Positions 12,901-21,189 of a stretch of DNA of 64,000 nucleotides are shown one piece after another. Numbering within the stretch: the stretch's first letter is position 1; the number at the start of each line of letters is the position of its first letter. This stretch comes from Ophiura sarsii (taxonomy: Eukaryota > Echinodermata > Ophiuroidea > Amphilepidida > Ophiuridae). The DNA lies in assembly GCA_035610835.1 (NCBI GenBank), contig CM069446.1, positions 73,393,062 to 73,457,061 of the forward strand, written 5' to 3'. The translations under genes were made by a program, and so were the position numbers. The notes beneath the pieces are model-generated. The model made no database searches. It was not told where the DNA came from and saw only the letters and a list, made by a program, of their open reading frames with translations.

Positions 12901-15900
12901 GATGGGTAAGCTGTCTGTTTTGGTGTTATAGATATACGGTAGTTATAAAAAAATGCATTGATTTTACATTAACTCGTACTTGTCACCTGGGTATCTGCTT
13001 GAAAGCCAGATTAAGGGGCCGGGTGTTAATCCGCTTGGACAGATTAAGGGGTGTTAATCCTTTAAATATCATTTTGTTTGATCGCGTAACATTTGTAAAA
13101 GTGGCATTTTTCGTGTGTGGAATTTGTGCTTTGCAAATTTTAAACAATTTTGTTTTGTTTTTGTTGTTGCAATTTTGAGCTTCCTGTACATAGACCTACA
13201 TCTATCTATCTATCTATCTATCCCGTAGTCTTGTCGACCGTTGGGGCGCCACAGATGCCCTGACCACCAGCTCTCTCCATCCTTGTCGGTTCTCTGCCAA
13301 TCTTAAGGTATCACTAAGCTTCAGGTCAGTCCATTCAGATATGTTGTCTTCCCACCTTCTTCTTGGCCGACCTCTTTTTCGCCCTCCTGGCACCGTGCCT
13401 TGCAATACCGTTTTGGCAAGTCCTGTTGATCGTGACACATGTCCATACCACTGTAGCTTGCGTCTTTTCACTGTGGTTAGGAGGTCTTTATAAGCGCCGA
13501 AGGCTGCAACTATTCTTTTTCTGACTTCAGCGTTGGTGATGTGGTCTTTGTAGGAAATACCAAGGAGTTTGCGAAGGCACCTCATCTCAGCAGCCTGGAT
13601 TCTCCTCTCTAAGTCCGCTGTTAGGGTCCAAGATTCGCACGCATATAGGAATATTGTGGTAACCAAGGAGTGCATCAGTCTGATCTTTGACTTAAGTGAG
13701 ATGTTTTTATCACTCCAGATGACCTTCAGTTTAGTCAGAGATGCTACTGTCTGTGCGATCCTGGATACAATTTCAGGTTTGGAACCCTGGTCTGTGATGA
13801 TTGACCCTAGGTACTTGAAGCTTTTGACTGTTTCCAGCTTCTCGCCGTTGGCTTTGATGTCAGTGCTGATGCCGTTGGTGCTGTTGGTCATCAGTTTAGT
13901 TTTCCCTGCACTAATCTCCATGCATTAGGCTATAGAGGTCCTGTCCAGACGTTCGACGAGCTTTGCTAATTCTCCCTCTGACCCGGCTAGTCCATCGATA
14001 TCATCGGCGAAGCGCAGATTGGTGATTATTCTGCCTCCGATGCTGACCGATCCTTGATGGTCTTCCAAAGCGTCAGTCATTATTCTCTCCAAATAGATGT
14101 TGAAAAGAGTAGGTGAGAGCAACATACAAAGTGAATATATTTGCACGTTTTTTATTTTCGCGCTTGCTGTTTTCGGCGCGAAAATAAACGTAGCGCGAAA
14201 ATGTCCACTTTTATAGTATATTTGTTGTTCACTGCCAAAAGCGCAAATACTATTAATAAAACGTAATAAGGCCTAAAAAAAAAAGTTGGATTGCCCTTTC
14301 ACCTCAATTTATTTTTAGGTCGGTAGTTAGGTCGATTTTATTTTTTTAGATAAAGAATGACCAAATCACACTGGAATACACTGAAGTTTATAATTTATCT
14401 AAATTTTGATATTAAAAAGACAAAGTCTGGTGGCATGGATGATAAATATTTCAGAGTGGGGTCACATAGGGGTCAATTGAGGTCATTTAGGTGACAAATT
14501 TGTAATTTCTAAAAAAAAGTTTAAATAATCAATTTTTTAACAACTTTTTTTTCCTTCAAAAAAAAAAAGGCGACTAAGTTTTCCTGATTTTTACGGTCAG
14601 TCAGGAAAGGGCAATCCAACATTTTTGTTTGGCCTACTGCTGATGCTAATATGTAGCATCTGACATGATGATGTTTGCTTAAGTTTATATGTATATAACA
14701 TGAACAGAACATTATAAGAAACACAAATTGCAGATTATTATTTATATAAGGCTTTTTACCGGTACAATAAAACTGTGTATTGAATATTCTTCAACCAAAG
14801 TACCTGGATGCGACCAATATTCTAAAAACATTGCCGTCCAATTTTTTTTGTGCGGCGCAGAAGATGTGCACGTTCATAGACTAATTACTATTTAGAGACT
14901 GCTCATTACGCATACCAATACACGTTAGTTTTTAACCAAAATAGAACAGTCACCATGGTGATATTGTCGGATTGTCAAGGCGTACCATGGCGCAGTGAAT
15001 TTTTAGCGCAGCTTGTGCGACGGGCATAAATCAATACCACCAATCAACGATGCTGGAAATGGAAGCGCGACACGCAAAGAGGCTGCAATAAATTGACGCA
15101 CTAGTGACACGCGGGTAGGTACACTGGTTTTTTTAATAGCTTATTTGCTGTTGTCATGGTGCGACTGTCTGTTCTTTAGCTTCAATTTGTAAGCGTCGTG
15201 AACATGCTCTGTGCGCGTGAATATATAATGTGCAGATGATGTGCGGGGTACATTTTTGAGGCCGGCGTTTCAATCTAGCTGAGATAAAGGTCAGTTCGGG
15301 CTAACTTATTTATTTTTCATCAAAACAGTCTGTTATATAAATAATAATAATAATATCGATTGTCTTATTTTCGGATGATACTAAAATATATTCTTGTACC
15401 ACCCTCAAAGCCATTCAATATTATATAATTATTTGTGTGTAGTTTAGATATATGTATTGATAAGTTTGGTGGTTAATGTTAAATAATAGCAGGGGTGTAA
15501 CAGGACTCATCTCTTAAAAGAAACAGAATGTGGTAGTATTGGCCTGGTTAGAGAAAACAAAAACGCCTAATTTAACTCATCCATTCTATTGGCGCCATGA
15601 AAGCTGTCAGGGGCGAGATGGGGGGGGGGGGGGGGGGAAGGTGAGGCGGGGGAAATTTCCTTCCCTCTTGGGTGTCACTCCACTGATCATATTTCGGGAA
15701 ATTTTAGTGAATTTTCAGCAATTTTCCAAATTAAAAATTAAAAACCAATATTTTTTTTAAATCAATAAATTTTAGCAAATAATCAAAAATGTGCAAACAA
15801 ATAACAACCATTTTCCAAAATATTTGTTTAATTAAAAGAAATGGGTCGGTCGGGCCCATAGAGCAAGGCTTTTTTTATTGTGGCCACTGTGTCGAATGCT

Positions 15901-18900
15901 TCACGTTTCTATCTTGTGGCACTATCCGGCGAGCTGTCAAATGGGCTCGAAAAAATTCAAGCGCAATCAGTTGGGGGTCCGCCTTCCACACGGGCGGCCC
16001 GGGTTCGATCGCCGGCGCGCGCGAACTGTGATCTTTCCCCTCTCCCAAATTTGACCCGTTTTCTCCCCATGTATCACTTGTTTCACCTGACATATGAGAA
16101 TAGCACATAGTTTATCACAGAGATCTTCTGTCTAGTATTATAAAGAGAACCAAATGTGTTTTGTTTTCCTTATTATATTTATTATTGTTGTCATTATGTC
16201 TTTGTTTTTACGCTTTATGGGTCTGGTGTGTCATTCATGTTATGTATGTATTCTTTCTCATCATGAGATAGGTCTGAGAACAGTTAATAAAAAAGAGAGA
16301 AATGAAAATGATTATCTAGTCAATTTGTATTACAATTATATTGCTTTAGGGACCATTCACTATTTCTGTCGGAGGGGGGGGGGGGGGGGGGGGAAGAAAA
16401 ACAGGGGTCACACTGTTTTGGCTTGACAAAAAAAGGTTTTTTCATATGGTTTTTTGTCTAATCAAGAGGGGTATTGTACTGTTTTATCGTTTGAGCCCAG
16501 ATTTGAACGATAAAAAGTCGGACAGATTCTTGGGCTTTGCCCCCTTGACCCCCACTAAAATTCATGATAATAGTTCATTCAAATTGTTCAATGTATCTAA
16601 ATATTCAAAATGATTACGGTATACTATTCATGGGAAGGCCTCAGTTCCTGTACAAAACGTTACCGTAACAGATACCTCAGACAATTACCTGTGGAACGCT
16701 GGAGGCCGAGGCGTGTTTGCGCAGCTAGCTTTCTACTTTGTAAGCATTATGTGTCGATCAAACAATGTTGTCATCGTCGTAACGCACGATTGCTCTGCCC
16801 AATTCAATTGACGACAATATAGTACTTGATATTGATAAACGTCGCCCGATAAATCATGACATCATTAACAACCAATCAACAAGCGCGATTTTCCGGGATA
16901 AATCTTCCGTAAGACAAAACATAACAAAGATTTTCGAAAGAAAGGCGTTGTATTAGACTAATCGTGTAGAGGGCGCTCTCACACACACCAGCACAACCAA
17001 CAACGCCTTGAAGAAAGGCTACCCTAGACCCCACAGAAGCGAATAATTATGAATGCATTGATAGTGTTACAAAATGTTAAAATCCTACAACTTTTGGGGA
17101 GTGGTACCCCCACAAAAATGGTAATGAAAATGAAAATCCACCTCAAGCCACAACATTCATGCTTAAAATACCATTCAAATTGCCTTCTATAAGAGTTGTT
17201 AGGTACTAGTGGGTATATGGGGCCATGCACCCAGAATATCGCATCACAATTTGCACAGGGGTGTACCTTCATTTTTTCCCAACCGGCCAGTCGGGCAGGT
17301 AGCAAGTAAAAGTTACCAGCCTGACTGAGAACTTACCAGCCCAAGAAGCAATTTTAAGATTTAAAAAAAAAAGCTGCATACTCTTGAATTCGTCGCTTTT
17401 ATTTGTCTGAATTGCCTCAAGTTTTAATTACAATTCAATCGTGGTAGTCTTGCTTATCATGCCAAGGGCTTTGTTTTTGATACATTAAGAAAACACAAGG
17501 TAGCGCCGGACACATCCAGCAAAATTATATTTTTATTTTCCAAGCAGAGGGGCCAAGTTGTTACACAGAAGTGCTGTTTGAACATTCGTTGGATAATTTA
17601 CACATTAACCTGTACATTTTATCATCATCGATTTTAATTTAACGACAAATTATTCTAAATGCAGCAATGTCTCTTTTCTTAAATTAGGTAACGTAATACT
17701 TGATTTAAAGTTGGCAATAATATTTCGGTATTACATATTTCATGGACAGGAATTATTACGATAGAATTTAACCTATTTTGTGTAGCACTAGCAGGGATAG
17801 CAGGATGTTCTTTTTCCGTGGGCCACAAAATATTTACCAAAATCAGGCGGGCCCCTGGACCCCACCCGTGAGTCAGCGAGTCAGTGGCACTTCTTGATTA
17901 CTAATATTTGGAAAATGGCACTTAATAAATTTGAGTTAAGAAGGCCTACTCTTTAGTGCTCTTCCAGAACATATAAGTTGCAAGTTTTTTGTGTGACACC
18001 CTGTATAGGCAGGTAGAAAAATAGAAACGCATGTTGCTAGAAGAAGAGGCGGCCGCAGTACAGTATGTTTGTAGAATCTTGACAGCTCGACAAAGATGAC
18101 ACATTGTTGTGTTACATTTATAAAGAAGTGAAATCCATTATGAATTGCTGATCTTCAGAAGATAGCTGCATTCTTCAGTAGATAGCATTGATGTGACCAA
18201 AGCCCCCCCCCCTAACTACCTCTGACTATCATATGACTGAATTGCACCTATTGGTGGTGGGGGGGGGGGAATCTAAGTGGCTTAACTCCATTTCTATCTA
18301 ATTTCATGACGTCATTCAAGAGAATCGAAAGGTTAGTAAAAAAATAGCAAATTTGAGCCCGCTATGACCAGGAATATCATTTCCAAGCCTGTTTAAAACG
18401 GAAATGTACCATAATTATGGCCAACTGTTTTCAGGGAACAGAGAGGCCATATCAGCCAAAATGGTGTGAAGTCATTTGGCTGGGAGTTAAGGTCCTGGCA
18501 ATCCCCCTCCCCACCAGAGAAATCATGGACAAGCCAATGGTAGATATAAACAGCTATCTTCGGTAGATAGCAATCTTAGCCCTAATATCACAGGTGTGGT
18601 TTTTTGGAATATACATGGGCTGCTTGCATCAGACATTGAACACACAACAGGTTATCCTGTGTCAGGAATTATACACCATCCCTGGAACATATCTAAACGA
18701 AACCCAATTGACAATAGAGCACTATTTGGTCGTAAGAAGTAACCTTAAGGGGGATGTGCACCTTCGCATAGCCTCCGTAAAACTGCCGTAACTTCTTCAT
18801 TATTCATTTAATCTTAATAAAAGTATACATTTTTTTGCAGGAAAGGGTTCAATGAATCCAACTATGATCATGAAATTGACCATTTTGGAGAAAACTATAA

Positions 18901-20229
18901 AAAACATGTTTTTTAACCCATTTTAGGTTCTGCAAAGATAACTCAAAATATATTTTGCCAAATTGTGTCATACTAGTTTTATTATATTCCTCATGCAATT
19001 CCCTAGGAATCGGTTTTTTTTTTTAATTTTTACTTTATTATTTTTTGAATTACAGACCAAAAAGTGCTAAAAAAACATGATTTTTAACCTCCAAAATCGT
19101 GAAAATCACGTTTTTTGGTAAAAAATCATATTTTTTGGCACTTTTTGGTCGATAATTCAAAAAATAATAAAGTAAAATTAAAAAAAAAAAAACGATTCCT
19201 AGGGAATTGCATGAGGAATATAATAAAACTAGTTAGATAAAATTCAACAAAATATATTTTGAGTTATCTTTGCAGAACCTAAAATGGGTCAAAAAACGTG
19301 TTTTTTATCATTTTCTCCCAAAGTGGTCAATTTCATGATCATGTTTGGATTCATTGAACCCTTTTCTGCAAAAAAATGTATACTTTTATATAGATTTAAT
19401 AAATAATAAAGAAGTTACGGCAGTTTTAGGGAGGCTGTACCTGAAGGTGCACAGCCCCCTTAATTGTGCTATTAAACTGCAGGTGTGGTGCACAGTTATC
19501 AAGAAATCTACACATACATGTATTTTAACCCCCTTATAGTCGTCGTCAGAATACTTCGGCACTCTTTAAAAACCGCCAACGCACGCGTATAGTTAATGAG
19601 CGTGTGGGCGGGGACATTTATGACCCATAGATACAATCACGACCAATCTGATTAGAGATACCGCGACGCATCAACTTCTCAAAGATAACGCTGTTGTGAC
19701 GCTGTTCTACAACGCACTTCCGTGTTTACGCTGTACGCAGTTGTCACAGAAAAAAGTGCCGAACTTCTCTGACGCCGACTATAGCACTTCCTGCCTATAA
19801 TCGGCATAAGTACAATTTTGATTGGTTACAAAGAGTGTTATATCATACATTTAGCCAATCAGAGATACAGTAAGAATGGTGGTATGGTTGATAAAAGAGA
19901 TATAAAAGCAATTTTTTGATTGGTTACTCACAGGGGTATATCACGTTATATCCTGTAATGAGCCAATCAGAGGCATTGTATTAGAAAGCAGGTAGTGCTC
20001 ATCATTGGCTTTTTCTTGTTTTCTTTACAGAGACCACAGAGATGCGAGAGCAGGAGCAGGTTATCAACGAGATCGTAACCTATCACACCACCGCACACCG
20101 CCTAGACCCACAGACCGCACACCGCCTAGACCCACAGGCCCTGGATCTAAAGGTCGTCAACCACATGACCGCAGGGACGCCAAGGAGCGAGGGCATCACA
20201 GCCCGCCTAATTCTGATAAGAGTGCTTAA
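845..20229 (+). CDS. MLF: Myeloid leukemia factor (MLF1/MLF2-type) gene, 3' part, five exons
   Basis: Homologue of the MLF family: small nucleocytoplasmic proteins that in animals act with J-domain chaperones and modulate transcription-factor stability (for example RUNX factors in Drosophila). Exons 845-973, 1887-1959, 3992-4078, 5339-5468 and 20031-20229 join in phase (0, 1, 1, 2) to 618 nt, giving 205 residues and TAA. All four introns in the window have GT-AG ends. Family hallmarks appear in order: [85 protein letters not shown] and RPGRQNEL. The N-terminal exons lie left of the window. The C-terminal tail after the MLF core is basic and rich in R, H and P, as is common in MLF proteins, and poorly conserved. 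The last intron is 14.5 kb of repeats. Identification rests on motif recognition, not on a search. Confidence 0.88.
1045..1475 (+). pseudogene. Decayed CR1/L2/jockey-like reverse transcriptase fragment
   Basis: Conceptual translation in shifting frames gives [14 protein letters not shown], then a [13 protein letters not shown] catalytic YADD box, then [22 protein letters not shown] and [21 protein letters not shown]. These blocks are typical of the palm/thumb part of non-LTR retrotransposon reverse transcriptases. Several stops and frameshifts show it is dead. It lies inside the first MLF intron of the window, in the same orientation as the gene. No 3' tail or target duplication was recognised. 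Confidence 0.82.
1475..1685. repeat. Partial copy of hairpin MITE family ending in GATCACATAATATGCC
   Basis: The right half matches the elements at 50605-50945 and 38850-39225 (GAATCGTATCGCTCTGTAACT, TTTATAATCAGAAATGTAAATCT, AAAAGATCACATAATATGCC). Its left part is a short perfect hairpin, AGATTGTTCGCTAGCGAACAATCT. Confidence 0.75.
1887..1959 (+). CDS. MLF: MLF exon
   Basis: Acceptor TTTGTTGTTTAG|GCTAAAG and donor CATGTTG|GTAAGATA. Encodes [18 protein letters not shown] and AIGHHVG, the most conserved part of the MLF domain. It enters in phase 0 and leaves in phase 1. Confidence 0.9.
2034..2525. repeat. Long-TIR element, AACACAACACCAAAAG family, shortest copy
   Basis: Left arm starts AAACACAACACCAAAAGTAA after a TA; the arms are about 190 bp and inverted (TATGACTGTTTCCTAAGTG against the right-arm complement). 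The right terminus is eroded: it ends near GTTATGACAACATTTTGAG without the CCCCC end. It shares arms and core with 40460-42316 and 51484-52628. No coding capacity; it lies in an MLF intron. Confidence 0.85.
2578..2610. repeat. C-rich tract
   Basis: Nearly pure run of C interrupted by a few A. It is one of more than a dozen G or C homopolymer tracts in the window. Confidence 0.9.
2935..3286 (+). repeat. tRNA-derived SINE-like sequences, probably two abutting units
   Basis: The first unit has a B-box-like GTGAGTTCAAGACCCGC at about 2985. The second, from about 3111, has CCATGGCCGAGTGGACTAAG, an A-box pattern typical of class II (Leu/Ser-type) tRNAs, followed by CCCCGGCAATTACGGCGGG. Neither folds as a tRNA from what I can see, so they are read as SINEs, not tRNA genes. 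Confidence 0.55.
3287..3923. mobile_element. Mariner-like nonautonomous TIR element
   Basis: The inverted ends begin CAGCGTGTCCCAAAAAACTG and continue through GGTTCAAAAGTTTGCGAGCT for about 55 bp. The left end is preceded by TA; the right flanking TA is mutated. 637 bp, no transposase. The complementary arms extend further inward (ATAAACTTTTTGAAATACAAAG). Confidence 0.87.
3992..4078 (+). CDS. MLF: MLF exon
   Basis: Acceptor TTATCGCTTCAG|GTGACC and donor GATGAAA|GTAGGTAT. Encodes [20 protein letters not shown] and QEFVNLDE, a diagnostic MLF segment. Phase 1 in, phase 1 out. The exon lies 68 bp after the TIR element at 3287-3923. Confidence 0.9.
4401..4884. mobile_element. TA-flanked 484-bp TIR element
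   Basis: Flanked by TA on both sides. The ends are CAGGTAATAAATGGGCTTTT and its complement, with arms of roughly 110-120 bp (shared inner block GATATTGCACGCTAGGAT). No ORF of note. It lies in the MLF intron between the 3992 and 5339 exons. Confidence 0.88.
4912..5043. repeat. Short inverted-repeat element
   Basis: GAGCATATTTCAGTGATTGA on the left is mirrored by ATCAGTGAAATATGCTC on the right, about 130 bp apart. Probably a small MITE. Confidence 0.5.
5339..5468 (+). CDS. MLF: MLF exon
   Basis: Acceptor TTTTTAATATTTAG|CTGAAG and donor TCAAGAAG|GTAGGTGT. Encodes [20 protein letters not shown] and a following basic stretch ending SRR. Phase 1 in, phase 2 out. Both 20031-20229 and 8701-8746 can continue it in frame. 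Confidence 0.9.
5560..5860 (+). repeat. tRNA-derived SINE-like sequence
   Basis: GTGTGGTCCAGTGGAACAGT resembles an A box and GGTTGTGAGTTCTAGCCC a B box, about 45 bp apart, followed by a tRNA-unrelated body. It resembles the first unit at 2935. Confidence 0.5.
5985..6072 (-). repeat. tRNA-like SINE head (minus strand)
   Basis: On the minus strand TATAGCTCAGTCGGTAGAGC is a perfect tRNA D-arm/A-box and CTGGGTTCAATCCCGGC a perfect T-arm/B-box. The anticodon arm (around ACTTGTA) does not pair, so this is more likely a SINE or tRNA pseudogene than a working tRNA. Confidence 0.6.
6449..6655. repeat. Dispersed element, copy 1 (related to 63008-63265)
   Basis: Starts GTTTGATCAATTCCAAATTG, has GC-rich CACGCGGAGAGATAAAAA and ends TCACCAATTTGG. 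The copy at 63008 is in the opposite orientation. No coding content. Confidence 0.6.
6935..7311. mobile_element. TTAA-flanked piggyBac-like MITE, AGGGGCATTGAG family
   Basis: TTAA lies on both sides; the ends are AGGGGCATTGAGAGATA and its complement. An internal palindrome reads TTTCGATATGATCATATCGA. 377 bp; a second copy is at 23942-24321. No transposase. Assignment to piggyBac rests only on the TTAA target. Confidence 0.88.
7430..7995. repeat. 64-bp satellite with 192-bp higher-order repeat
   Basis: The TACTGCTTCTTTTATCTGTG unit starts at 7572, 7636, 7700, 7764, 7828, 7892 and 7956 with an exact 64-bp step; more diverged units lie before. Three variants (CAGGCTCTCTATG, CTGGCTTTTTATG, CAGACTCTTTTTG) alternate in fixed order. 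It lies in the last MLF intron. Confidence 0.95.
8000..8117. repeat. Right half of CACTTTCCACGCGG MITE
   Basis: Contains the family core (ACTGAACCAATACTAGGCAT, GTTTGTACTTATTTTAATGC) and the right terminus (CTGCAGACAACTGCTGTATG, GAAAGTGTTAA). The left arm is missing. Full relative at 63483-63732. Confidence 0.7.
8322..8505. repeat. Dispersed repeat, copy of the 48165-48345 sequence
   Basis: GGCCTGTCAGCCGCTCATAA, GCATCTCATTTCACTGATA and the following 80 bp recur in reverse orientation at 48165-48345. The open frames here are not conserved between the copies. Confidence 0.65.
8701..8746 (+). CDS. MLF: Candidate alternative terminal exon of MLF
   Basis: A strong polypyrimidine tract and acceptor (TTCTGGCTCTTTCATACAG) precede 46 nt that continue the 5339-5468 exon in phase 2 and encode [15 protein letters not shown] followed by TAA. 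Used instead of 20031-20229 it would give a 154-residue window product. The evidence is phase, splice signal and the His/Asn-rich composition only; there is no transcript support. Confidence 0.5.
8785..10610. repeat. 95-bp satellite array, about 19 copies
   Basis: Unit: GCGGCCCTTTATCAACGGAG, AGCGCCCTCAATCAACGGAG, AGCACCCAACCCATTGATTG and ATGGGCCCATAACACTAACC, then CACTACTATTGTACCT. Each unit contains two ATCAACGGAGAGC subrepeats. Variants repeat every three units (285 bp) in the 9159-9700 part. Several 70-85 codon frames in the array are by-products of the repeat. It lies in the last MLF intron. Confidence 0.96.
10611..11074. other. No gene recognised
   Basis: Unique-looking sequence with several TATCCGGAT and CCGGAT motifs around 10755-10920, possibly a decayed inverted-repeat element. 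Nothing coding is supported. Confidence 0.4.
11079..11567. mobile_element. TTAA-type MITE, GGGGNACTCAAGGAAG family
   Basis: Left TTAA at 11075-11078; ends GGGGAGACTCAAGGAAGTTT and its complement (right target mutated to TTGA). The arms are about 110 bp (GTGCTGTAATTATTGAACTA) and the centre holds inverted CCAAAAAAAATGG/GTGCCAAAAA blocks. Related to 26814-27236. Confidence 0.82.
11580..12476. other. No gene recognised; C tract at 12380-12417
   Basis: An AT-rich stretch with a possible half of the GGCCAAAAAAAAAAG hairpin family near 11760 (AAGGCAAAAAAAAAAAGGTC) and an imperfect inverted pair at 11957-12035 (CCACCGTGGTCTATG, ACATAGACCATGGTA). The C-rich tract ends at 12417. Confidence 0.5.
12481..12687. 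mobile_element. TTAA-flanked MITE, CCCCCTGGGCACTACC family
   Basis: TTAA both sides; ends CCCCCTGGGCACTACCGGCC and CGGCCGGTAGTTCTCAGGGGG. Interior has repeated ATTGGTT/CCAAT blocks. 207 bp; relatives at 20535-20740, 26616-26809 and 27263-27502. Confidence 0.9.
12692..13200. other. No gene recognised; small duplications
   Basis: GATGACATCATCATGGGC is duplicated at 12768-12802, and GATTAAGGGG with GTGTTAATCC is repeated at 13010-13062. No coding or RNA feature. Confidence 0.5.
13201..14125 (-). pseudogene. 5'-truncated RTE-like non-LTR retrotransposon with (GATA)n tail
   Basis: The minus-strand frame reads [30 protein letters not shown] (catalytic F-ADD box), LVERLDRTS, then one in-frame TAA at 13925-13927, then 235 codons in the same frame with [44 protein letters not shown] and [20 protein letters not shown]. 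Without the single stop this is the C-terminal half of the reverse transcriptase plus the tail region of an RTE-type element. Homology is lost upstream of about 14125, so it is 5'-truncated. On the minus strand the gene ends in a (GATA)5 run (13201-13222), typical of the simple-repeat 3' tails of RTE/L2-like elements. It lies in the last MLF intron, antisense to it. Confidence 0.87.
14150..14270. repeat. Short inverted repeat in CG-rich sequence
   Basis: TTATTTTCGCGCTTGCTGTT, then TTCGGCGCGAAAATAAACGT, give a TATTTTCGCGC/GCGCGAAAATA hairpin of about 11 bp arms next to the retrotransposon 5' end. Confidence 0.5.
14272..14632. mobile_element. GGCC(A)n hairpin MITE
   Basis: Left end AAGGCCTAAAAAAAAAAGTT followed by GGATTGCCCTTTC; right end GAAAGGGCAATCCAAC followed by ATTTTTGTTTGGCCTA. 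The arms are complementary within this copy but differ in inner sequence from the copies at 29521, 44216 and 53069. About 360 bp, no coding. Confidence 0.83.
14633..15954. other. No gene recognised; G tract at 15619-15637
   Basis: Contains a G homopolymer at about 15619-15637 and, near 15845, GGGTCGGTCGGGCCC plus a T run, a possible decayed half of the GGCC(A)n family. No exon-like sequence is supported. Confidence 0.45.
15955..16030 (+). repeat. tRNA-like SINE fragment
   Basis: AAGCGCAATCAGTTGG resembles an A box, TCCGCCTTCCACACGGGCGG a possible anticodon arm, and CCCGGGTTCGATCGCCGG a B box/T arm. The acceptor stem is not evident. The 80-codon frame across it is not considered coding. Confidence 0.5.
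16031..18744. other. No gene recognised; G tract at 16374-16393
   Basis: Includes a 20-bp G run, low-complexity T-rich sequence and fragments of unidentified repeats (for example ATAGCTGCATTCTTCAGTAG near 18160 and a similar AGCTATCTTCGGTAGATAG near 18552). No supported exon, RNA or complete element. Confidence 0.45.
18749..19459. mobile_element. TTAA-flanked MITE, GGGGGATGTGCACCTTC family
   Basis: TTAA both sides. The arms are more than 200 bp and include CCTCCGTAAAACTGCCGTAA, CTTCTT and GGGTTCAATGAATCCAA; the centre is a palindromic TTTTTGGCACTTTTTGGTC block. 711 bp, no transposase. It closely resembles 25942-26611 in the inner arms. Confidence 0.9.
19534..20000. mobile_element. Decayed CCCCCTGAGCACTACC MITE opened by another hairpin element
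   Basis: Starts TTAACCCCCT at about 19528 and ends GCAGGTAGTGCTCA at 20001. The left part is interrupted by an inverted pair, TATAGTCGTCGTCAGAATAC at 19537 and its approximate complement ending GACGCCGACTATA at 19794. The rest matches 27290-27490 (TTTGATTGGTTACAAAGAGT). The right terminus lies 30 bp before the MLF terminal exon. Confidence 0.65.
20031..20229 (+). CDS. MLF: MLF terminal exon
   Basis: Acceptor TTGTTTTCTTTACAG|AGACC. Continues the 5339-5468 exon in phase 2: [18 protein letters not shown], a duplicated [17 protein letters not shown], then basic [19 protein letters not shown] and TAA. The arginine-, histidine- and proline-rich tail has a small in-frame DNA duplication (24 bp, CACACCGCCTAGACCCACAG...). 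The exon is immediately preceded by MITE sequence, so the branch point and polypyrimidine tract lie at the element's edge. Confidence 0.78.
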
Positions 20230-20510
20230 TTTTGATTGGTTAAATGTTGGTGTTACATGTATAATATACATTGTATATAGTATGTATTGGTGGTATTCAT
20301 TGGCTTATCATGCAGCTTTATATCATCGTCTATCTGCAATCCTGAGTAACCTTGTACAAAGGGTAGAATATAGTGGTCAATTTGGACAAAGTTATTTTCA
20401 AATGATCAAATCCTTGATTTTCACATTTAGAAATCAGGATATTTTAGTGAGAATATCGAAAAACGCCATGTGATGCAATGGTTTTGAATCGATGTGCATA
20501 GAATGACTGA

Positions 20511-20516
20511 AATAAA
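20511..20516 (+). promoter_or_regulatory. Candidate polyadenylation signal of MLF
   Basis: AATAAA 282 bp after the MLF stop, followed within 20 bp by a T-rich stretch (CTCTTTCTCTTTGTTT). The TTAA MITE at 20535 begins right after it. Confidence 0.45.
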
Positions 20517-20534
20517 CTCTTTCTCTTTGTTTAA

Positions 20535-20740
20535 CCGCCTGGGGTCTACCTGTCTATCTTACAGTGGTTCTGATTGGTTTATTGCAAGATATACTCAATT
20601 GAATAGCCAATTAAAATGCAACTTGTAAAATATTTCACTCCAATCTTTATCAGGGTTACAATTATTCAAACGCTGTCTCTGATTGGTGTAATAAATTATG
20701 TATCTATCTTTCTGACCAATCGGCCGGTAGTTCTCAGGGG
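20535..20740. mobile_element. TTAA-flanked MITE, second copy of the 12481 element
   Basis: TTAA both sides; about 90 percent like 12481-12687 by eye through GTTCTGATTGGTTTATTGCA and CCAATCGGCCGGTAGTTCTC. 206 bp. Confidence 0.9.
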
Positions 20741-20835
20741 TTAAACAAATGCACACAACTGGTAACCTGATTTGTCATGGGACCTACTCAACATGAACTG
20801 GCAACCCAATTTTGACATAGACATCCCCAAATTAA

Positions 20836-21183
20836 AGGTGGATGTTCTGATCACTTTTCCTTCTTTTTTTGCCCATCAACATATTTTGATATCAGAAGAA
20901 ACCCCACATTTTTCTCATTATGTTTGTAAAATGTTTGGCACAAGATATGTTTCATTTAGATGTTATCGGTCAAAATGCAGTGAATTACTGCCAAAGGGTT
21001 AACCACCGGCCAGTTTGTGTACTACTCAATGGGCACATATCATGTCACCTTATGCTTTTAAAATAAGAAGCATTGGAGTTATGCAACTCAAACTTTGGAA
21101 TACAACTATTTTAAGGATGAACCCTTCATGTAGAATAGAAAATATCAAGTTGAAAATCGGGCCACCAATCCGAACAGCTACCT
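20836..21183. mobile_element. TTAA-flanked MITE, AGGTGGATGTTC family
   Basis: TTAA both sides; ends AGGTGGATGTTCTGATCAC and the looser GAACAGCTACCT. The interior (TACTACTCAATGGGCACATA, GAGTTATGCAACTCAAACTT) recurs at 27627-27963 and 43683-44039. Confidence 0.82.
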
Positions 21184-21189
21184 TTAATC

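Noticed and set aside
16610..16822. 70-codon basic frame as a possible small gene
   Set aside because: No homology recognised, no splice or start context; likely chance.
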